A program made the translations under genes and the position numbers. Positions 1 through 7,320 of a DNA stretch of 13,870 nt are shown here, one piece after another. Each line of letters opens with the position of its first letter. The first letter of the stretch is position 1. The notes below the pieces were generated by a model that was given only the letters and a program-made list of their open reading frames with translations, did no database searches and had not been told where the DNA came from. Origin of the DNA: DASRTE01 sp035656095 (GTDB taxonomy: Bacteria > Actinomycetota > Actinomycetes > Jiangellales > Jiangellaceae); the NCBI GenBank assembly GCA_035656095.1, contig DASRTE010000063.1:1-13870 (forward strand). Reading direction: 5' to 3'.

Positions 1-2
1 CG

Positions 3-158
3 GACGAGGAACTGCTTGAACAGGCGAGCCAGCAGGTTGGTCTGATTGGCCTGCTGCTGCAGAGCCTGGCACCCTCGACACCAAGGTCTAGGCCGATCCG
101 GGGAGCTGGTGATGGCGCTCACGATACGGCTGCTCGGCCGGCCCGGCATCGAGGATGA
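3..158 (+). CDS. Possible 3' end of an upstream gene (partial)
   Basis: An open frame enters from the left edge and ends at TGA 156-158. It encodes about 51 residues, beginning DEELLEQASQQVGLIGLLLQ, which looks like an amphipathic helix such as might end a regulator. The last 20 or so residues are Arg/Pro/Ala-rich and look like low-complexity read-through. The frame overlaps the SARP gene start (112) by 47 bp, which is long for a real overlap, so the true stop could differ or the frame may be fortuitous. No family is recognised. Confidence 0.25.
   Translation, partial: DEELLEQASQQVGLIGLLLQSLAPSTPRSRPIRGAGDGAHDTAARPARHRG
100..105 (+). promoter_or_regulatory. Ribosome binding site fixing the SARP regulator start
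   Basis: GGGGAG lies 6 nt before ATG 112. It decides this start over the in-frame TTG at 46, whose extra 22 residues are Cys/Arg/His-rich and unlike the N-terminus of any SARP. Confidence 0.55.
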
Positions 159-1917
159 CGCTCGCGCCACATCGCCCGTCCGGGGCCACAAGGCGTGGGG
201 TCTGCTGGCGTACCTGGCGGGGGCGCGCGCGCCCGTTCCCCGGGAAAGGCTGGCTGACCTGCTCTTCACCGACGCCGACGATCCGATGGGAGCGCTGCGC
301 TGGAACTTGTCGCAGCTGCGGCGCTCCCTCGGCGACCGCGTGGAGGTCGGCGGGGACCCGGTACGGCTGACGCTGCCGCCGGGAGCGACGGTCGATACCA
401 GCGTGCTGACGGGCGGCTCCTGGGTCGAGGCGGTCGACATGTCCGGCCTCGGTCTCCCGCTCCTCGCCGGGATGTCCTTCGACTCGAGCCCCGCCTTCCA
501 GTTCTGGCTCGAGGGTGAGCGCCGGCACCTGCTCGCCACCAGTGAGGCGGTCCTCCAGGATGCCGCTCGGGCACGGCTCGCCCAAGGAGATGCCGAGGCA
601 GCCGTCGCGGACGCGACCCGACTCGTCGAGCTGAACCCGCTCGACGAGAACGCCCATGTCCTTCTCATTCTGGCCATGCGAGCCGCCGGCGCCCACGCCG
701 AGGCCGCGGAGCAGGCCCGGGTATGCGCGGAGTTGCTCCGGCGGGAGCTGGGCGTCGACGCCGGATCGGTGTTGCGGGCAGCGCTGGACACGCCATCGCT
801 GGGTGCCGCGGGCTCCACGGACCGGGCGGCGGTCGTTGCACGGCTCGAGGCCGGGGAGTCGGCGGTCGCCGCTGGCGCGCTGACGGCTGGACTCGACACG
901 CTGCGGCGGGCGGTCTGGGACGCTCGGCAACTCGGTGACCGTGATCTGCTGGCCCGTGCGCTCGTCACGCTCGGCAGTGCGCTCGTCCACGCCGCGCGAG
1001 GCACGGACGAGGAGGGCGCCGCGGTGCTGATCGAGGGTTCCGGGCTCGCCGTCGACATAGGCGACATGGGCATGGCGAGCACCGCCCAGCGTGAGCTCGG
1101 ATACATCGCGGTTCTGCGCGGGCAGTACCAACGGTCCCTCAGGTGGCTCGACCAGGCGCGCGAGCTGGCGGGCGAGAACGCCGGGCACCGCGCCTGGATC
1201 GAACTCATCGCGGGCAAGGCCTATACGGACCTTGGCCGGCACGCTCTCGCTCGTGAACACCTCGACGAGGCAGTGGCCCTCGCGGCGGACGTGCGTGACC
1301 GGCGCTGCGAGGCCTTTGCGCAGGCCAGTTCCGGACGGCTGCTCATCCAACGGCAGGAGTGGGACGCGGCCGCAGCCGCATTGACGACATCATTGCGGCT
1401 GGCCCAGGAAGACAGCTGGCTGTCCTTCCGGCCCTATCCCGAGGCAATGCTCGGCGAGGTACGACTGGCGGCCGGCGATCTGGACGCCGCCTCCACCGCG
1501 TTCGAGAGCGCCCATGCGTTGGCACGCCAGATCGGTGATCCGTGCTGGGAGAGCCTGGCTGCTCGCGGCGCTGGGCTCGTCGCGATCGAGCGCGGGGATA
1601 GGCGGCGTGGGTTGGAGATGCTCGCCGAGGCACCGCGCGTGTGCAGGCGGCTGCCGGACACCTACCAGTGGGTCGCGGCGTACGGGCAGGAGGCTCGGAA
1701 CACCGCAGCACTCGACGCCGGCGCCCCCGCCGCAGCAGGCTGGGTCAGGGAGCTGGAGGCGTTCAGTGCGGGTCACGAGTTGCACGAGCTGCATGCGAGG
1801 GCGGCACTCCAGCGGCTGAGGCTGGGCGAGCCCGGATCGCTCGAGATAGCCCGAGTTCTGGTAGCCGATGTGGACAATCCGGCGTTGTCGGCGCAGCTGT
1901 CCGTCTTGACGTCCTGA
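112..1917 (+). CDS. SARP/AfsR-type transcriptional regulator with BTAD and TPR repeats
   Basis: The predicted protein has 601 aa. Residues 1-95 form an OmpR-like winged helix of the SARP type (starts MALTIRLLGRPGI; recognition-helix region RERLADLLF and ALRWNLSQLRRSL). Residues 95-225 match a bacterial transcriptional activator domain (BTAD), including the ELNPLDENAHVLLILAMR helix pair. The remainder is a series of helical Ala/Leu-rich repeats typical of TPRs. Large AfsR-like members have an NB-ARC ATPase between BTAD and TPR. Here no P-loop is visible, so this is a medium-sized ATPase-less form. Such proteins usually activate nearby operons by binding direct repeats and recruiting RNA polymerase. 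The only gene close by on the same strand is the possible partial frame upstream, so its target is unknown. It converges on the WYL operon with a 10-bp gap and no obvious terminator hairpin. The family call is firm; the target and the signal are not. Confidence 0.88.
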   Translation: MALTIRLLGRPGIEDDARATSPVRGHKAWGLLAYLAGARAPVPRERLADLLFTDADDPMGALRWNLSQLRRSLGDRVEVGGDPVRLTLPPGATVDTSVLTGGSWVEAVDMSGLGLPLLAGMSFDSSPAFQFWLEGERRHLLATSEAVLQDAARARLAQGDAEAAVADATRLVELNPLDENAHVLLILAMRAAGAHAEAAEQARVCAELLRRELGVDAGSVLRAALDTPSLGAAGSTDRAAVVARLEAGESAVAAGALTAGLDTLRRAVWDARQLGDRDLLARALVTLGSALVHAARGTDEEGAAVLIEGSGLAVDIGDMGMASTAQRELGYIAVLRGQYQRSLRWLDQARELAGENAGHRAWIELIAGKAYTDLGRHALAREHLDEAVALAADVRDRRCEAFAQASSGRLLIQRQEWDAAAAALTTSLRLAQEDSWLSFRPYPEAMLGEVRLAAGDLDAASTAFESAHALARQIGDPCWESLAARGAGLVAIERGDRRRGLEMLAEAPRVCRRLPDTYQWVAAYGQEARNTAALDAGAPAAAGWVRELEAFSAGHELHELHARAALQRLRLGEPGSLEIARVLVADVDNPALSAQLSVLTS

Positions 1918-1927
1918 CTCCGCACAG

Positions 1928-2932
1928 CTAGCCGTCGGGCGCGTGGTGCGCGAGCAGTTCGCGGGCGAGGTCGCGGCCGGCGTCGCGGAGGTCGGCGGGT
2001 TCGGTGACGAAGGCGTCCGTCCCGGCGACGAGCAGCACCAGCCCGACCCGCCGCTGTAGCGGCGGCAGCACGTTGGCGCACAGCTTGACGCTCTCCTCGT
2101 CCTCCTGCAGCACCTCGGCGGACTCGGCGTGCCGCTCGACCACCCAACGTGCCCCCTGCGGCACGACGAAGGTGACCGCCACCTCACGCCGGTTGCGTTC
2201 GATCCGCTCGTCGACGTCCGCCGGCCGCTCGAACCTCTCGTCCAGGACGTCGAGCTCGCGGATGCCGGAGAGCAGGAACGTCGGCACGTACTCGTCCCGG
2301 CCGACGACCCCGGCGTCGACCTCCCAGCCGCGGTGGGTGTGGACGAGGCGATACGGCTCGATGACGTGCTCGACGACGCCCGGCGTCCACTTCCGCGCGT
2401 AGCGGATGCGCACCCGGCGCCGCTCGTCGATCGCGCGGCGCATCTGCTGGGCCGTCGTCGCCAGCCAGCTGTCCCTGGCCGGGTCGAGACCGGCGAGGAT
2501 CGTCGTCTCCAGTGCCTCGACGGCCTCGGCGAGCACCGTGTTCGTAGGGTCGAGGGTGAGCAGGTCACGGCCCGCCGTCGAGACCTGGGCGAGTTGGCCG
2601 AGGGACAGGAAGTGGGTGCCGACCTCCGCCTCCGGCCGCATGTCACGCAGCCGCACGTACGGCGCGTCCGCGGGGTCGACGTCGTCCTCGTCGCTGTCGA
2701 CCAGACGCGGATCGGCGACGAACTCGATGACCGGTTCGCGGTAGCCGCCACCGAGCTGATCGACGGTCGCGTCGGCCGCGTAGTACGCCAAGATCTCCTC
2801 ACGCAGCACGCTCTCGGAGGTGTCGAGCTCGGCGGCCAGGTCGGCCAACCGCCGCCCGTCCGGATAGTGGGAGAGGACCTCGATCGCCCGGGTGACGCGC
2901 ATGAAGCGGCGGACATACACCGGCGTCGTCAT
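1928..2932 (-). CDS. WYL-domain transcriptional regulator, PafC-like, with degenerate WYL motif
   Basis: The 334-aa protein has a winged helix near the N-terminus (residues 8-60, with LADLAAELDTSESVLREEIL as the helix-turn-helix). A linker of about 90 residues follows, then a WYL Sm-fold domain (about 165-232) and a C-terminal WCX domain (about 248-330). This architecture matches PafC and related actinobacterial regulators, which work with a PafB partner to activate DNA-damage genes. The signature W-Y-L tripeptide reads W203-E204-V205, and the usual FRLDRI-like strand reads FLLSGI and so lacks its arginine. The ligand pocket is therefore probably altered or inactive. The ATG overlaps the partner's TGA (ATGA, 2929-2932), implying translational coupling and a heteromeric pair. 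There is no Pup/proteasome gene next to it, unlike the mycobacterial pafBC locus, so I give no gene symbol. Confidence 0.85.
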   Translation of the reverse strand: MTTPVYVRRFMRVTRAIEVLSHYPDGRRLADLAAELDTSESVLREEILAYYAADATVDQLGGGYREPVIEFVADPRLVDSDEDDVDPADAPYVRLRDMRPEAEVGTHFLSLGQLAQVSTAGRDLLTLDPTNTVLAEAVEALETTILAGLDPARDSWLATTAQQMRRAIDERRRVRIRYARKWTPGVVEHVIEPYRLVHTHRGWEVDAGVVGRDEYVPTFLLSGIRELDVLDERFERPADVDERIERNRREVAVTFVVPQGARWVVERHAESAEVLQEDEESVKLCANVLPPLQRRVGLVLLVAGTDAFVTEPADLRDAGRDLARELLAHHAPDG

Positions 2933-3855
2933 GTCGCGACTTCCGCTTGTGCTTCGAGGTCCTTGATGATCTCCGCGCGGACGTCCTCCGGCCCGAGGAC
3001 CCGCACGCGGGTGCCGAGCTCGTAGAGCCGGTGCCGGAACGCCGCCCGGTGGGTCATCGGAATGGTCAGCCTCACGTGGTCGCCGGTGCCTGTTCGGGAC
3101 GTCGGCGCCCCGAGGCGCGACTCCACGTGCGCGACATGGTCGTCGGTTGTCTCCACGACGACGTCGACTGGCGGGTCGACCAGCCAGGTCAGCGGGTCGA
3201 GCTGCGTGTGCCGGACGTCGTAGGTCACGGTGGCGCTGCCCGGCCGGTCGATGACCAGAGTCCGCATCCGGCCGACGGCGAAATTCTTCTCGACGTCCTG
3301 GCCGTCCTCACACCCGGCGAGGTACCACCCCGACGGCCCCGGCTGCACGACCCGCGGATGCACCACGCGCAGCCTTCTCTTGTACATGAACTGCAGCAGA
3401 CAACGATGGCTCGCCGCGTAGATGCACAGACTCAGGTTCGGATGCTCCGCGGTCTTCAGCAAAGGGGCGCTCACGCCTGGGCTCGTGACGTCGACGTACG
3501 GGGAATCACCGACCAGGTTGGCAAAGTCCTTGACCCCGGCCAACGTTGCCGCACGAGCGAGTTCAGCCTGCTGCTCGCGAGTCAGGCTGACCCGCAGCCG
3601 GGTGTCGCGGGCGCGCAGCACATACCTGGCATCGCCGCCGGCGTCGCCCACGTTGCGGATGTCCCAGCCAGCTTCGGTCAGGTGCCTCAGCTCGCGATTC
3701 AGAGCGCGCCGCTGATCGTCATGCTCGCCGCCATACCGGGCGACGTCGAGCAGCTGCTGCTGGCCAGCCCCGGCCAGACCCGCACTCTCCAGGACCGCCA
3801 GCAGTCGCACCAGCCGCTCGATCGGCCCGAGCTGATCCCGCCCTCCCCCGGCCAT
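2929..3855 (-). CDS. WYL-domain transcriptional regulator, PafB-like, with intact WYL motif
   Basis: The protein has 308 aa from ATG 3853-3855. This start is chosen because an AGGAGG box sits 4 nt upstream; the frame stays open another 87 bp but without a comparable site. Residues 10-70 form a winged helix (IERLVRLLAVLESAG and RALNRELRHLTEAGWDI). Residues 145-205 form a WYL domain with the canonical W177-Y178-L179 and the downstream FAVGRMRTL strand carrying the conserved arginine. Residues 225-302 form the WCX extension. In characterised PafBC the WYL domain binds single-stranded DNA and switches on activation. It is the first gene of the coupled pair with the degenerate WYL protein. The promoter must lie in the divergent region 3856-4074, where several weak AT-rich matches exist but none is decisive. 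Confidence 0.87.
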   Translation of the reverse strand: MAGGGRDQLGPIERLVRLLAVLESAGLAGAGQQQLLDVARYGGEHDDQRRALNRELRHLTEAGWDIRNVGDAGGDARYVLRARDTRLRVSLTREQQAELARAATLAGVKDFANLVGDSPYVDVTSPGVSAPLLKTAEHPNLSLCIYAASHRCLLQFMYKRRLRVVHPRVVQPGPSGWYLAGCEDGQDVEKNFAVGRMRTLVIDRPGSATVTYDVRHTQLDPLTWLVDPPVDVVVETTDDHVAHVESRLGAPTSRTGTGDHVRLTIPMTHRAAFRHRLYELGTRVRVLGPEDVRAEIIKDLEAQAEVAT

Positions 3856-3859
3856 TGCC

Positions 3860-3865
3860 CCTCCT
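3860..3865 (-). promoter_or_regulatory. Strong Shine-Dalgarno for the first WYL gene
   Basis: The minus strand reads AGGAGG followed by GGCA and ATG (3855). This near-perfect site decides the start and removes the 29 upstream in-frame residues. Confidence 0.8.
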
Positions 3866-4027
3866 CTCCCCCCGGACGCCACCGTAGTGACAGGTCGCAT
3901 CCATATCGACCGGACCAATTGTTCGAAGGGGCAGTTGATCATTGGGTATGCAAGCCGTTCTGGACTGATAGTGAGGCATCCACGTGCGAGTGCGTTCGGT
4001 CTGTTTCGATCGGGGACGCGAACGAAG

Positions 4028-4058
4028 CAGGTTGACGGTGCATGCGGAGGTCAACCTG
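4028..4058. promoter_or_regulatory. Perfect 9-bp inverted repeat upstream of the oxidoreductase operon
   Basis: CAGGTTGAC (4028-4036) and GTCAACCTG (4050-4058) are exact reverse complements separated by 13 nt. The gap holds a centred GCATGC palindrome. The element ends 6 nt before the probable Shine-Dalgarno and 16 nt before GTG 4075. It could be an operator for a dimeric repressor, or a leader hairpin. It lies in the divergent region, so a bound protein could also affect the WYL operon. No regulator is linked to it by sequence alone. Confidence 0.5.
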
Positions 4059-4064
4059 GGAGTC

Positions 4065-4070
4065 GAGGGA
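4065..4070 (+). promoter_or_regulatory. Ribosome binding site for the oxidoreductase GTG start
   Basis: GAGGGA lies 4 nt before GTG 4075-4077. The alternative in-frame ATG at 4042 sits inside the inverted repeat and has no comparable site. Confidence 0.5.
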
Positions 4071-4074
4071 GCAC

Positions 4075-5112
4075 GTGACGGTTGAACGGGTTCGGATTGC
4101 TCTCGTGGGGTGTGGTCGGATCGCGCAGGTTGCACATCTGCCGGCCTTCGAGAAGGCGGCTGGGGTCGAGCTGGTCGCGGTGAGTGACCCGAGCCGGGAG
4201 GTGGCCGAGGCGGTGGCGCGGCGCTACGCCGTACCGGGGGTCTACACCAGCCAGGCGGAGGCCCTTGCCGGCGGGGCGGTCGAGGCGGTCGTGATCACCG
4301 CGCCGGATCGCTTCCACCACGATCTGGTCGGCCAGGCGTTGTCCGCGGGCAAGCATGTGCTGATCGAGAAGCCCCTGGCCTCCACCGTTGCTGAGGCCCA
4401 GGCGCTGGTCGACCAAGTGGAGGAGACGGGCCTGGTATTGCAGGTGGGTTCGATGAAGCGCCACGACGAGGGTGTGCAGTGGGCCCGCGACTTCGTCGGA
4501 TCTCAACTGGGTGAGGCCCGCTCCTTCAACGCCTGGTACCGCATCGGTGACCTGCGCGCGGGCATCGAGGCCAGCCTGTTCCCGCGCGTGTTTGCCGACG
4601 CCGCGGCGCGAGAGACCGAGGCCGGTTTCAGGGCTGACCGGCAGCGCTACCTGTTGGCGACGCACGGCTCACACGTGTTCGACACCGTGCGGTACCTGCT
4701 CGGCCCGCTGATGTCAGTCGTGGCGCGCCACCGCGCCCACGGCAGGGATCAGCAATGGCAGATCATCGCCACCACCGGCAGCGGCGCGATCGGCACGATC
4801 AGCATCACCACGGACGTTCCCGGGCTCCCGGCTGAGGGCATCGAGATCTTCGGCGCCGACGGCAGCATCCGAGTTGAGACCCACTTCCCCTTCTACCGGC
4901 GGTCCTCCACGGTCCATGCCTACGCCGCGGGGCAGATCGTCCAGCCGACGCTCACCGACGGCGACGCCTACCAGCGGCAGGTCGAGGCGTTCGCGACCAC
5001 GATCCGGAAGAACGGCCGGCCGGTGCCCGACGCTCGGGACGGCCTCGCGGCAGTCCGGGCCATCGAGGCGACCGCCGCCGCCGTCGCCTCCGGTGCCGAG
5101 GTGACCCTGTGA
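4075..5112 (+). CDS. Gfo/Idh/MocA-family NAD(P)-dependent oxidoreductase
   Basis: The protein has 345 aa from GTG 4075. Residues 6-17 carry the Rossmann dinucleotide fingerprint (VRIALVGCGRIAQ). The family hallmark EKP is at 98-100 (HVLIEKPLAS) and places the catalytic lysine K99. A second conserved stretch, THGSHVFDTV (196-205), supplies the His/Asp pair usually found near the substrate. The C-terminal half is the alpha/beta sheet domain that binds the sugar or cyclitol and forms the dimer interface. Family members oxidise or reduce hydroxyls of sugars, inositols or sugar acids. The substrate cannot be read from the sequence. Its TGA overlaps the GTG of the next gene (GTGA, 5109-5112), so the two are translationally coupled and probably act on the same compound. 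ATG 4042 is an alternative start adding 11 residues. Confidence 0.9.
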   Translation: MTVERVRIALVGCGRIAQVAHLPAFEKAAGVELVAVSDPSREVAEAVARRYAVPGVYTSQAEALAGGAVEAVVITAPDRFHHDLVGQALSAGKHVLIEKPLASTVAEAQALVDQVEETGLVLQVGSMKRHDEGVQWARDFVGSQLGEARSFNAWYRIGDLRAGIEASLFPRVFADAAARETEAGFRADRQRYLLATHGSHVFDTVRYLLGPLMSVVARHRAHGRDQQWQIIATTGSGAIGTISITTDVPGLPAEGIEIFGADGSIRVETHFPFYRRSSTVHAYAAGQIVQPTLTDGDAYQRQVEAFATTIRKNGRPVPDARDGLAAVRAIEATAAAVASGAEVTL

Positions 5113-6017
5113 GCTCCACAAGGCGGGCACCCACGCCGGGCGACGGGGCGCGCGACATGGCCGCGGGCTCCGGCGACTTCGCCGGCCGGCTGGGTATCTT
5201 CGCCCGCACATTCCGTCGCAGCACACCCCACGAGGTCGCCCGCGAGGTCACCGCGGCCGGGTTCGCGGTGGCGCACTGGAACTTCGCCGCCATCGGGTTG
5301 CCGACTCTGGCGGCTGACGTGGGCGAGGAGAAGTTCGCGGAGGTCCGTGCCGCCTTCGACGCGCACGGGCTGGTCATCCCGTCGGTCTCGGCGACCTTCA
5401 ACACCGTCCATCCCGATGCCACCGCCCGGGCGACCGCCACCCGGCAGGCCGTCCGCCTGATCGGGCTGGCGCCGCTGCTGGGCGCGGACGTCGTGACCTT
5501 GTGCACCGGGACCCGGGATCCCGAGGACATGTGGCGCGCGCACCCCGCCAACGAGGACCCGGCCGCCTGGGCAGATCTCCGGAGCACCCTCGACCGACTG
5601 CTGCAGGCCGCCGGCGACGCCGGTGTCCGCCTCGGCATCGAGCCCGAGCCCGGCAACGTCGTGAAGGACGCCCCGACCGCCGCGCGGCTGCTCGACCAGC
5701 TCGGCGCCGACGCACCGATCGGGATCGTGCTCGACCCCGCCAACCTGCTGACCCCTGAGACCGTGCACCGGCAGAACGAGGTGCTCGCCGCGGCCGTCGA
5801 CCTGCTCGGGCCCCGGGTCATTGCCGCGCAGGCCAAGGACGTCGTTGCCTCCGGCTACTCCGCGGCTGGGGCCGGACTCCTGGACTACCCCGCCGTGCTC
5901 ACCCAGATCGACCGCTGCCCGCCCGTCCCACTGGTCGCCCAGGACGTCGAGGAGCACGACGCCGCCCGCGTGCGCTCCGACCTGATCCGATGGCACGCCG
6001 AGGCAAGGTCGCGATGA
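5109..6017 (+). CDS. Sugar phosphate isomerase/epimerase-like TIM-barrel protein (AP endonuclease 2 fold)
   Basis: The protein has 302 aa from GTG 5109, which overlaps the preceding stop. The first 25 residues look unstructured, and Met17 (ATG 5157) would give a tighter N-terminus, so the start is uncertain. From residue 27 the xylose-isomerase-like barrel begins (RLGIFARTF). Later barrel strands carry putative metal ligands: Glu in GIEPEPGN (177-183), Asp in VLDPANL (207-213), and QAKD (241-244), where many relatives have HAKD or HLKD, so a Gln replaces the usual His. DVEEHD (279-284) could supply the last acid. Such proteins isomerise or epimerise keto-sugars or inosose derivatives and often pair with Gfo/Idh/MocA oxidoreductases. 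Together the two suggest a short catabolic or interconversion step. No transporter or sugar kinase is in view. Confidence 0.85.
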   Translation: MSSTRRAPTPGDGARDMAAGSGDFAGRLGIFARTFRRSTPHEVAREVTAAGFAVAHWNFAAIGLPTLAADVGEEKFAEVRAAFDAHGLVIPSVSATFNTVHPDATARATATRQAVRLIGLAPLLGADVVTLCTGTRDPEDMWRAHPANEDPAAWADLRSTLDRLLQAAGDAGVRLGIEPEPGNVVKDAPTAARLLDQLGADAPIGIVLDPANLLTPETVHRQNEVLAAAVDLLGPRVIAAQAKDVVASGYSAAGAGLLDYPAVLTQIDRCPPVPLVAQDVEEHDAARVRSDLIRWHAEARSR

Positions 6018-6036
6018 GCCAGCCGCGCCAAGAACC

Positions 6037-6066
6037 AGTCGTGGCTAGCAGCCCGCGGCCACGACT
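6037..6066 (+). terminator. Hairpin terminator candidate after the oxidoreductase/TIM-barrel operon
   Basis: AGTCGTGGC (6037-6045) pairs perfectly with GCCACGACT (6058-6066) across a 12-nt loop, 20 bp after the stop at 6017. No U-tract follows, which is common for high-GC actinomycete terminators. It lies between two convergent genes and could serve both. Confidence 0.5.
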
Positions 6067-6112
6067 CTCCGCCACGGTCACCGGGCCGGGCGAAACTCGT
6101 GCTCGTGTAGAA

Positions 6113-6125
6113 CACGGCAGCCGTG
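6113..6125 (-). terminator. Small hairpin just past the aminotransferase stop
   Basis: CACGG (6113-6117), a 3-nt loop and CCGTG (6121-6125) lie 7 bp beyond the aminotransferase stop. On the minus strand TTCT follows the stem. The short stem makes it a weak terminator candidate. Confidence 0.3.
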
Positions 6126-6131
6126 ACGCCT

Positions 6132-7292
6132 TCACGACTCCTCGGTCGGGAGAATCGCGGCCCGCATCCGTCGTACGGCTTGGTCCAGGATTGCTGGTGA
6201 GGTGGCGAAGTTGAGCCGGACGTAGCCGTCGCCGCCGGTGCCGTACAGCGGGCCCGGCTCGAGCGCCACGCGGCCGCGCTGCTCGAATACTCCGGCCGGG
6301 TCGTCCAGGCCGAGCGGAGAGCAGTCCAGCCAGGCGAGATAGGTCGCTTGGACGTCCTCGGGTCGCCACCGCAGCGCCGGCAGGTGCTCGGCCAGCAACG
6401 TGCCGAGGTGGCCGCGGTTGGCGTGCAGCGCGTCGAGTAGCTCGTCCAGCCACGGCTCGCCCGCGTCGAAGGCCACCGTGTTGGCGACCGCGCCGAACAA
6501 TCCCGCGCCGTAGGCGACCTCCTCACCCATCCCGGCCAGCAGCGCTGCGCCGCGGGCGGACCCGGCCACCGCCAGCGCACACTTCAGACCGGCCAGGTTC
6601 CACGCCTTCGACGCGGAGGTGAAACTGATCGCCTCTGCCGCCGCCGCCGCGTCCAGCGTGGCGAACGGGACGAACCGGTGTGGCTGGTAGACCAGCGGCC
6701 CGTGGATCTCGTCCACCAGCACCAGCACCCCGTACCGGTCGGCGAGTGCGGCCACGGCCTCTAGCTCGGCCCGCGTCCACACCCGGCCGACCGGGTTGTG
6801 CGGACTGCAGAGCAGGTACGCCCGCGCCCCGGCCGCGAACGCCCGCTCCAACCCGGCCAGGTCGAGCCCGTACACGCCATCCGCGTCGCGCACCAGCGGA
6901 ACCTCGACCAGCCGCCGCCGCGCATGTCTGATCGTGTCGAAGAACGGCGCGTACACCGGCGGGTTGATCACCACCTGATCCCCCGGCTCGGTCCCGACCA
7001 GCAGCACCTCGAAGATGCCCCACATCACGTCCGGGACGACGAACATCCGGGCAGGGTCGAGCTCCTCCTGCCAACGGCGAGCCGCGAAGGCCGCGTACGC
7101 CTCGGCCAACCCGTCCCAGGTCACGTACCCCGTGTCGCCCCGCTCGACCAGCTCCGCCAATGTGTCACGGATGGGCTCGGCCAGGCGCACATCCATCTCG
7201 GCCACCCACAACGGCAGCACATCCGGCTCCTTGAAGCGCCACTTGACGCTGCGCCGCTGCCTCAGCTCGTCGAGGGTCAGGTCGAACACCAC
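6132..7292 (-). CDS. MalY/PatB-family PLP-dependent C-S lyase/aminotransferase
   Basis: The 386-aa length is normal for fold-type I aminotransferases of the MalY/PatB group. The N-terminus has the group's typical sequence (KWRF ... LPLWVAEMDV, residues 17-35) and GDTGYVTW (52-59). The PLP pocket is complete: Asn166 in SPHNPVG, Asp194 in VDEIHG, the Schiff-base lysine K229 in SFTSASKAWNLAGLK, and the carboxylate-binding Arg in YVRLNFAT near the C-terminus. Members cleave cystathionine or cysteine conjugates to a thiol, pyruvate and ammonia, and some act as aminotransferases. MalY of E. coli also represses the maltose regulon. The gene is a single unit. GTG 7290-7292 has no Shine-Dalgarno, but a TAACGT box ends 6 nt before it, suggesting leaderless translation. 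GTG 7287-7289 is an alternative start. Confidence 0.92.
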   Translation of the reverse strand: MVFDLTLDELRQRRSVKWRFKEPDVLPLWVAEMDVRLAEPIRDTLAELVERGDTGYVTWDGLAEAYAAFAARRWQEELDPARMFVVPDVMWGIFEVLLVGTEPGDQVVINPPVYAPFFDTIRHARRRLVEVPLVRDADGVYGLDLAGLERAFAAGARAYLLCSPHNPVGRVWTRAELEAVAALADRYGVLVLVDEIHGPLVYQPHRFVPFATLDAAAAAEAISFTSASKAWNLAGLKCALAVAGSARGAALLAGMGEEVAYGAGLFGAVANTVAFDAGEPWLDELLDALHANRGHLGTLLAEHLPALRWRPEDVQATYLAWLDCSPLGLDDPAGVFEQRGRVALEPGPLYGTGGDGYVRLNFATSPAILDQAVRRMRAAILPTEES

Positions 7293-7298
7293 GGGTCG

Positions 7299-7304
7299 AC
7301 GTTA
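7299..7304 (-). promoter_or_regulatory. Putative -10 box for a leaderless aminotransferase transcript
   Basis: The minus strand reads TAACGT (TAnnnT), then 6 nt, then GTG 7292. That puts the expected transcription start on or next to the start codon. No convincing -35 is visible. Confidence 0.4.
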
Positions 7305-7320
7305 GGCGGTCCGTCCGACA

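Noticed and set aside
88..1350. 420-codon minus-strand frame antisense to the SARP gene
   Set aside because: It is a mirror of high-GC codon bias; the product is Arg/Gly/Pro-rich, and the plus strand encodes recognisable SARP and BTAD domains.
1390..2916. 508-codon open frame on the minus strand crossing the SARP 3' end and the WYL gene
   Set aside because: Translation is Ser/Arg/Thr-rich with no domain. It is out of frame with the clear WYL protein and overlaps two well-supported genes.
6014..6214. 66-codon frame whose ATG overlaps the TIM-barrel stop (ATGA)
   Set aside because: The product is low complexity, it contains the terminator hairpin, and it runs 80 bp into the convergent aminotransferase gene.
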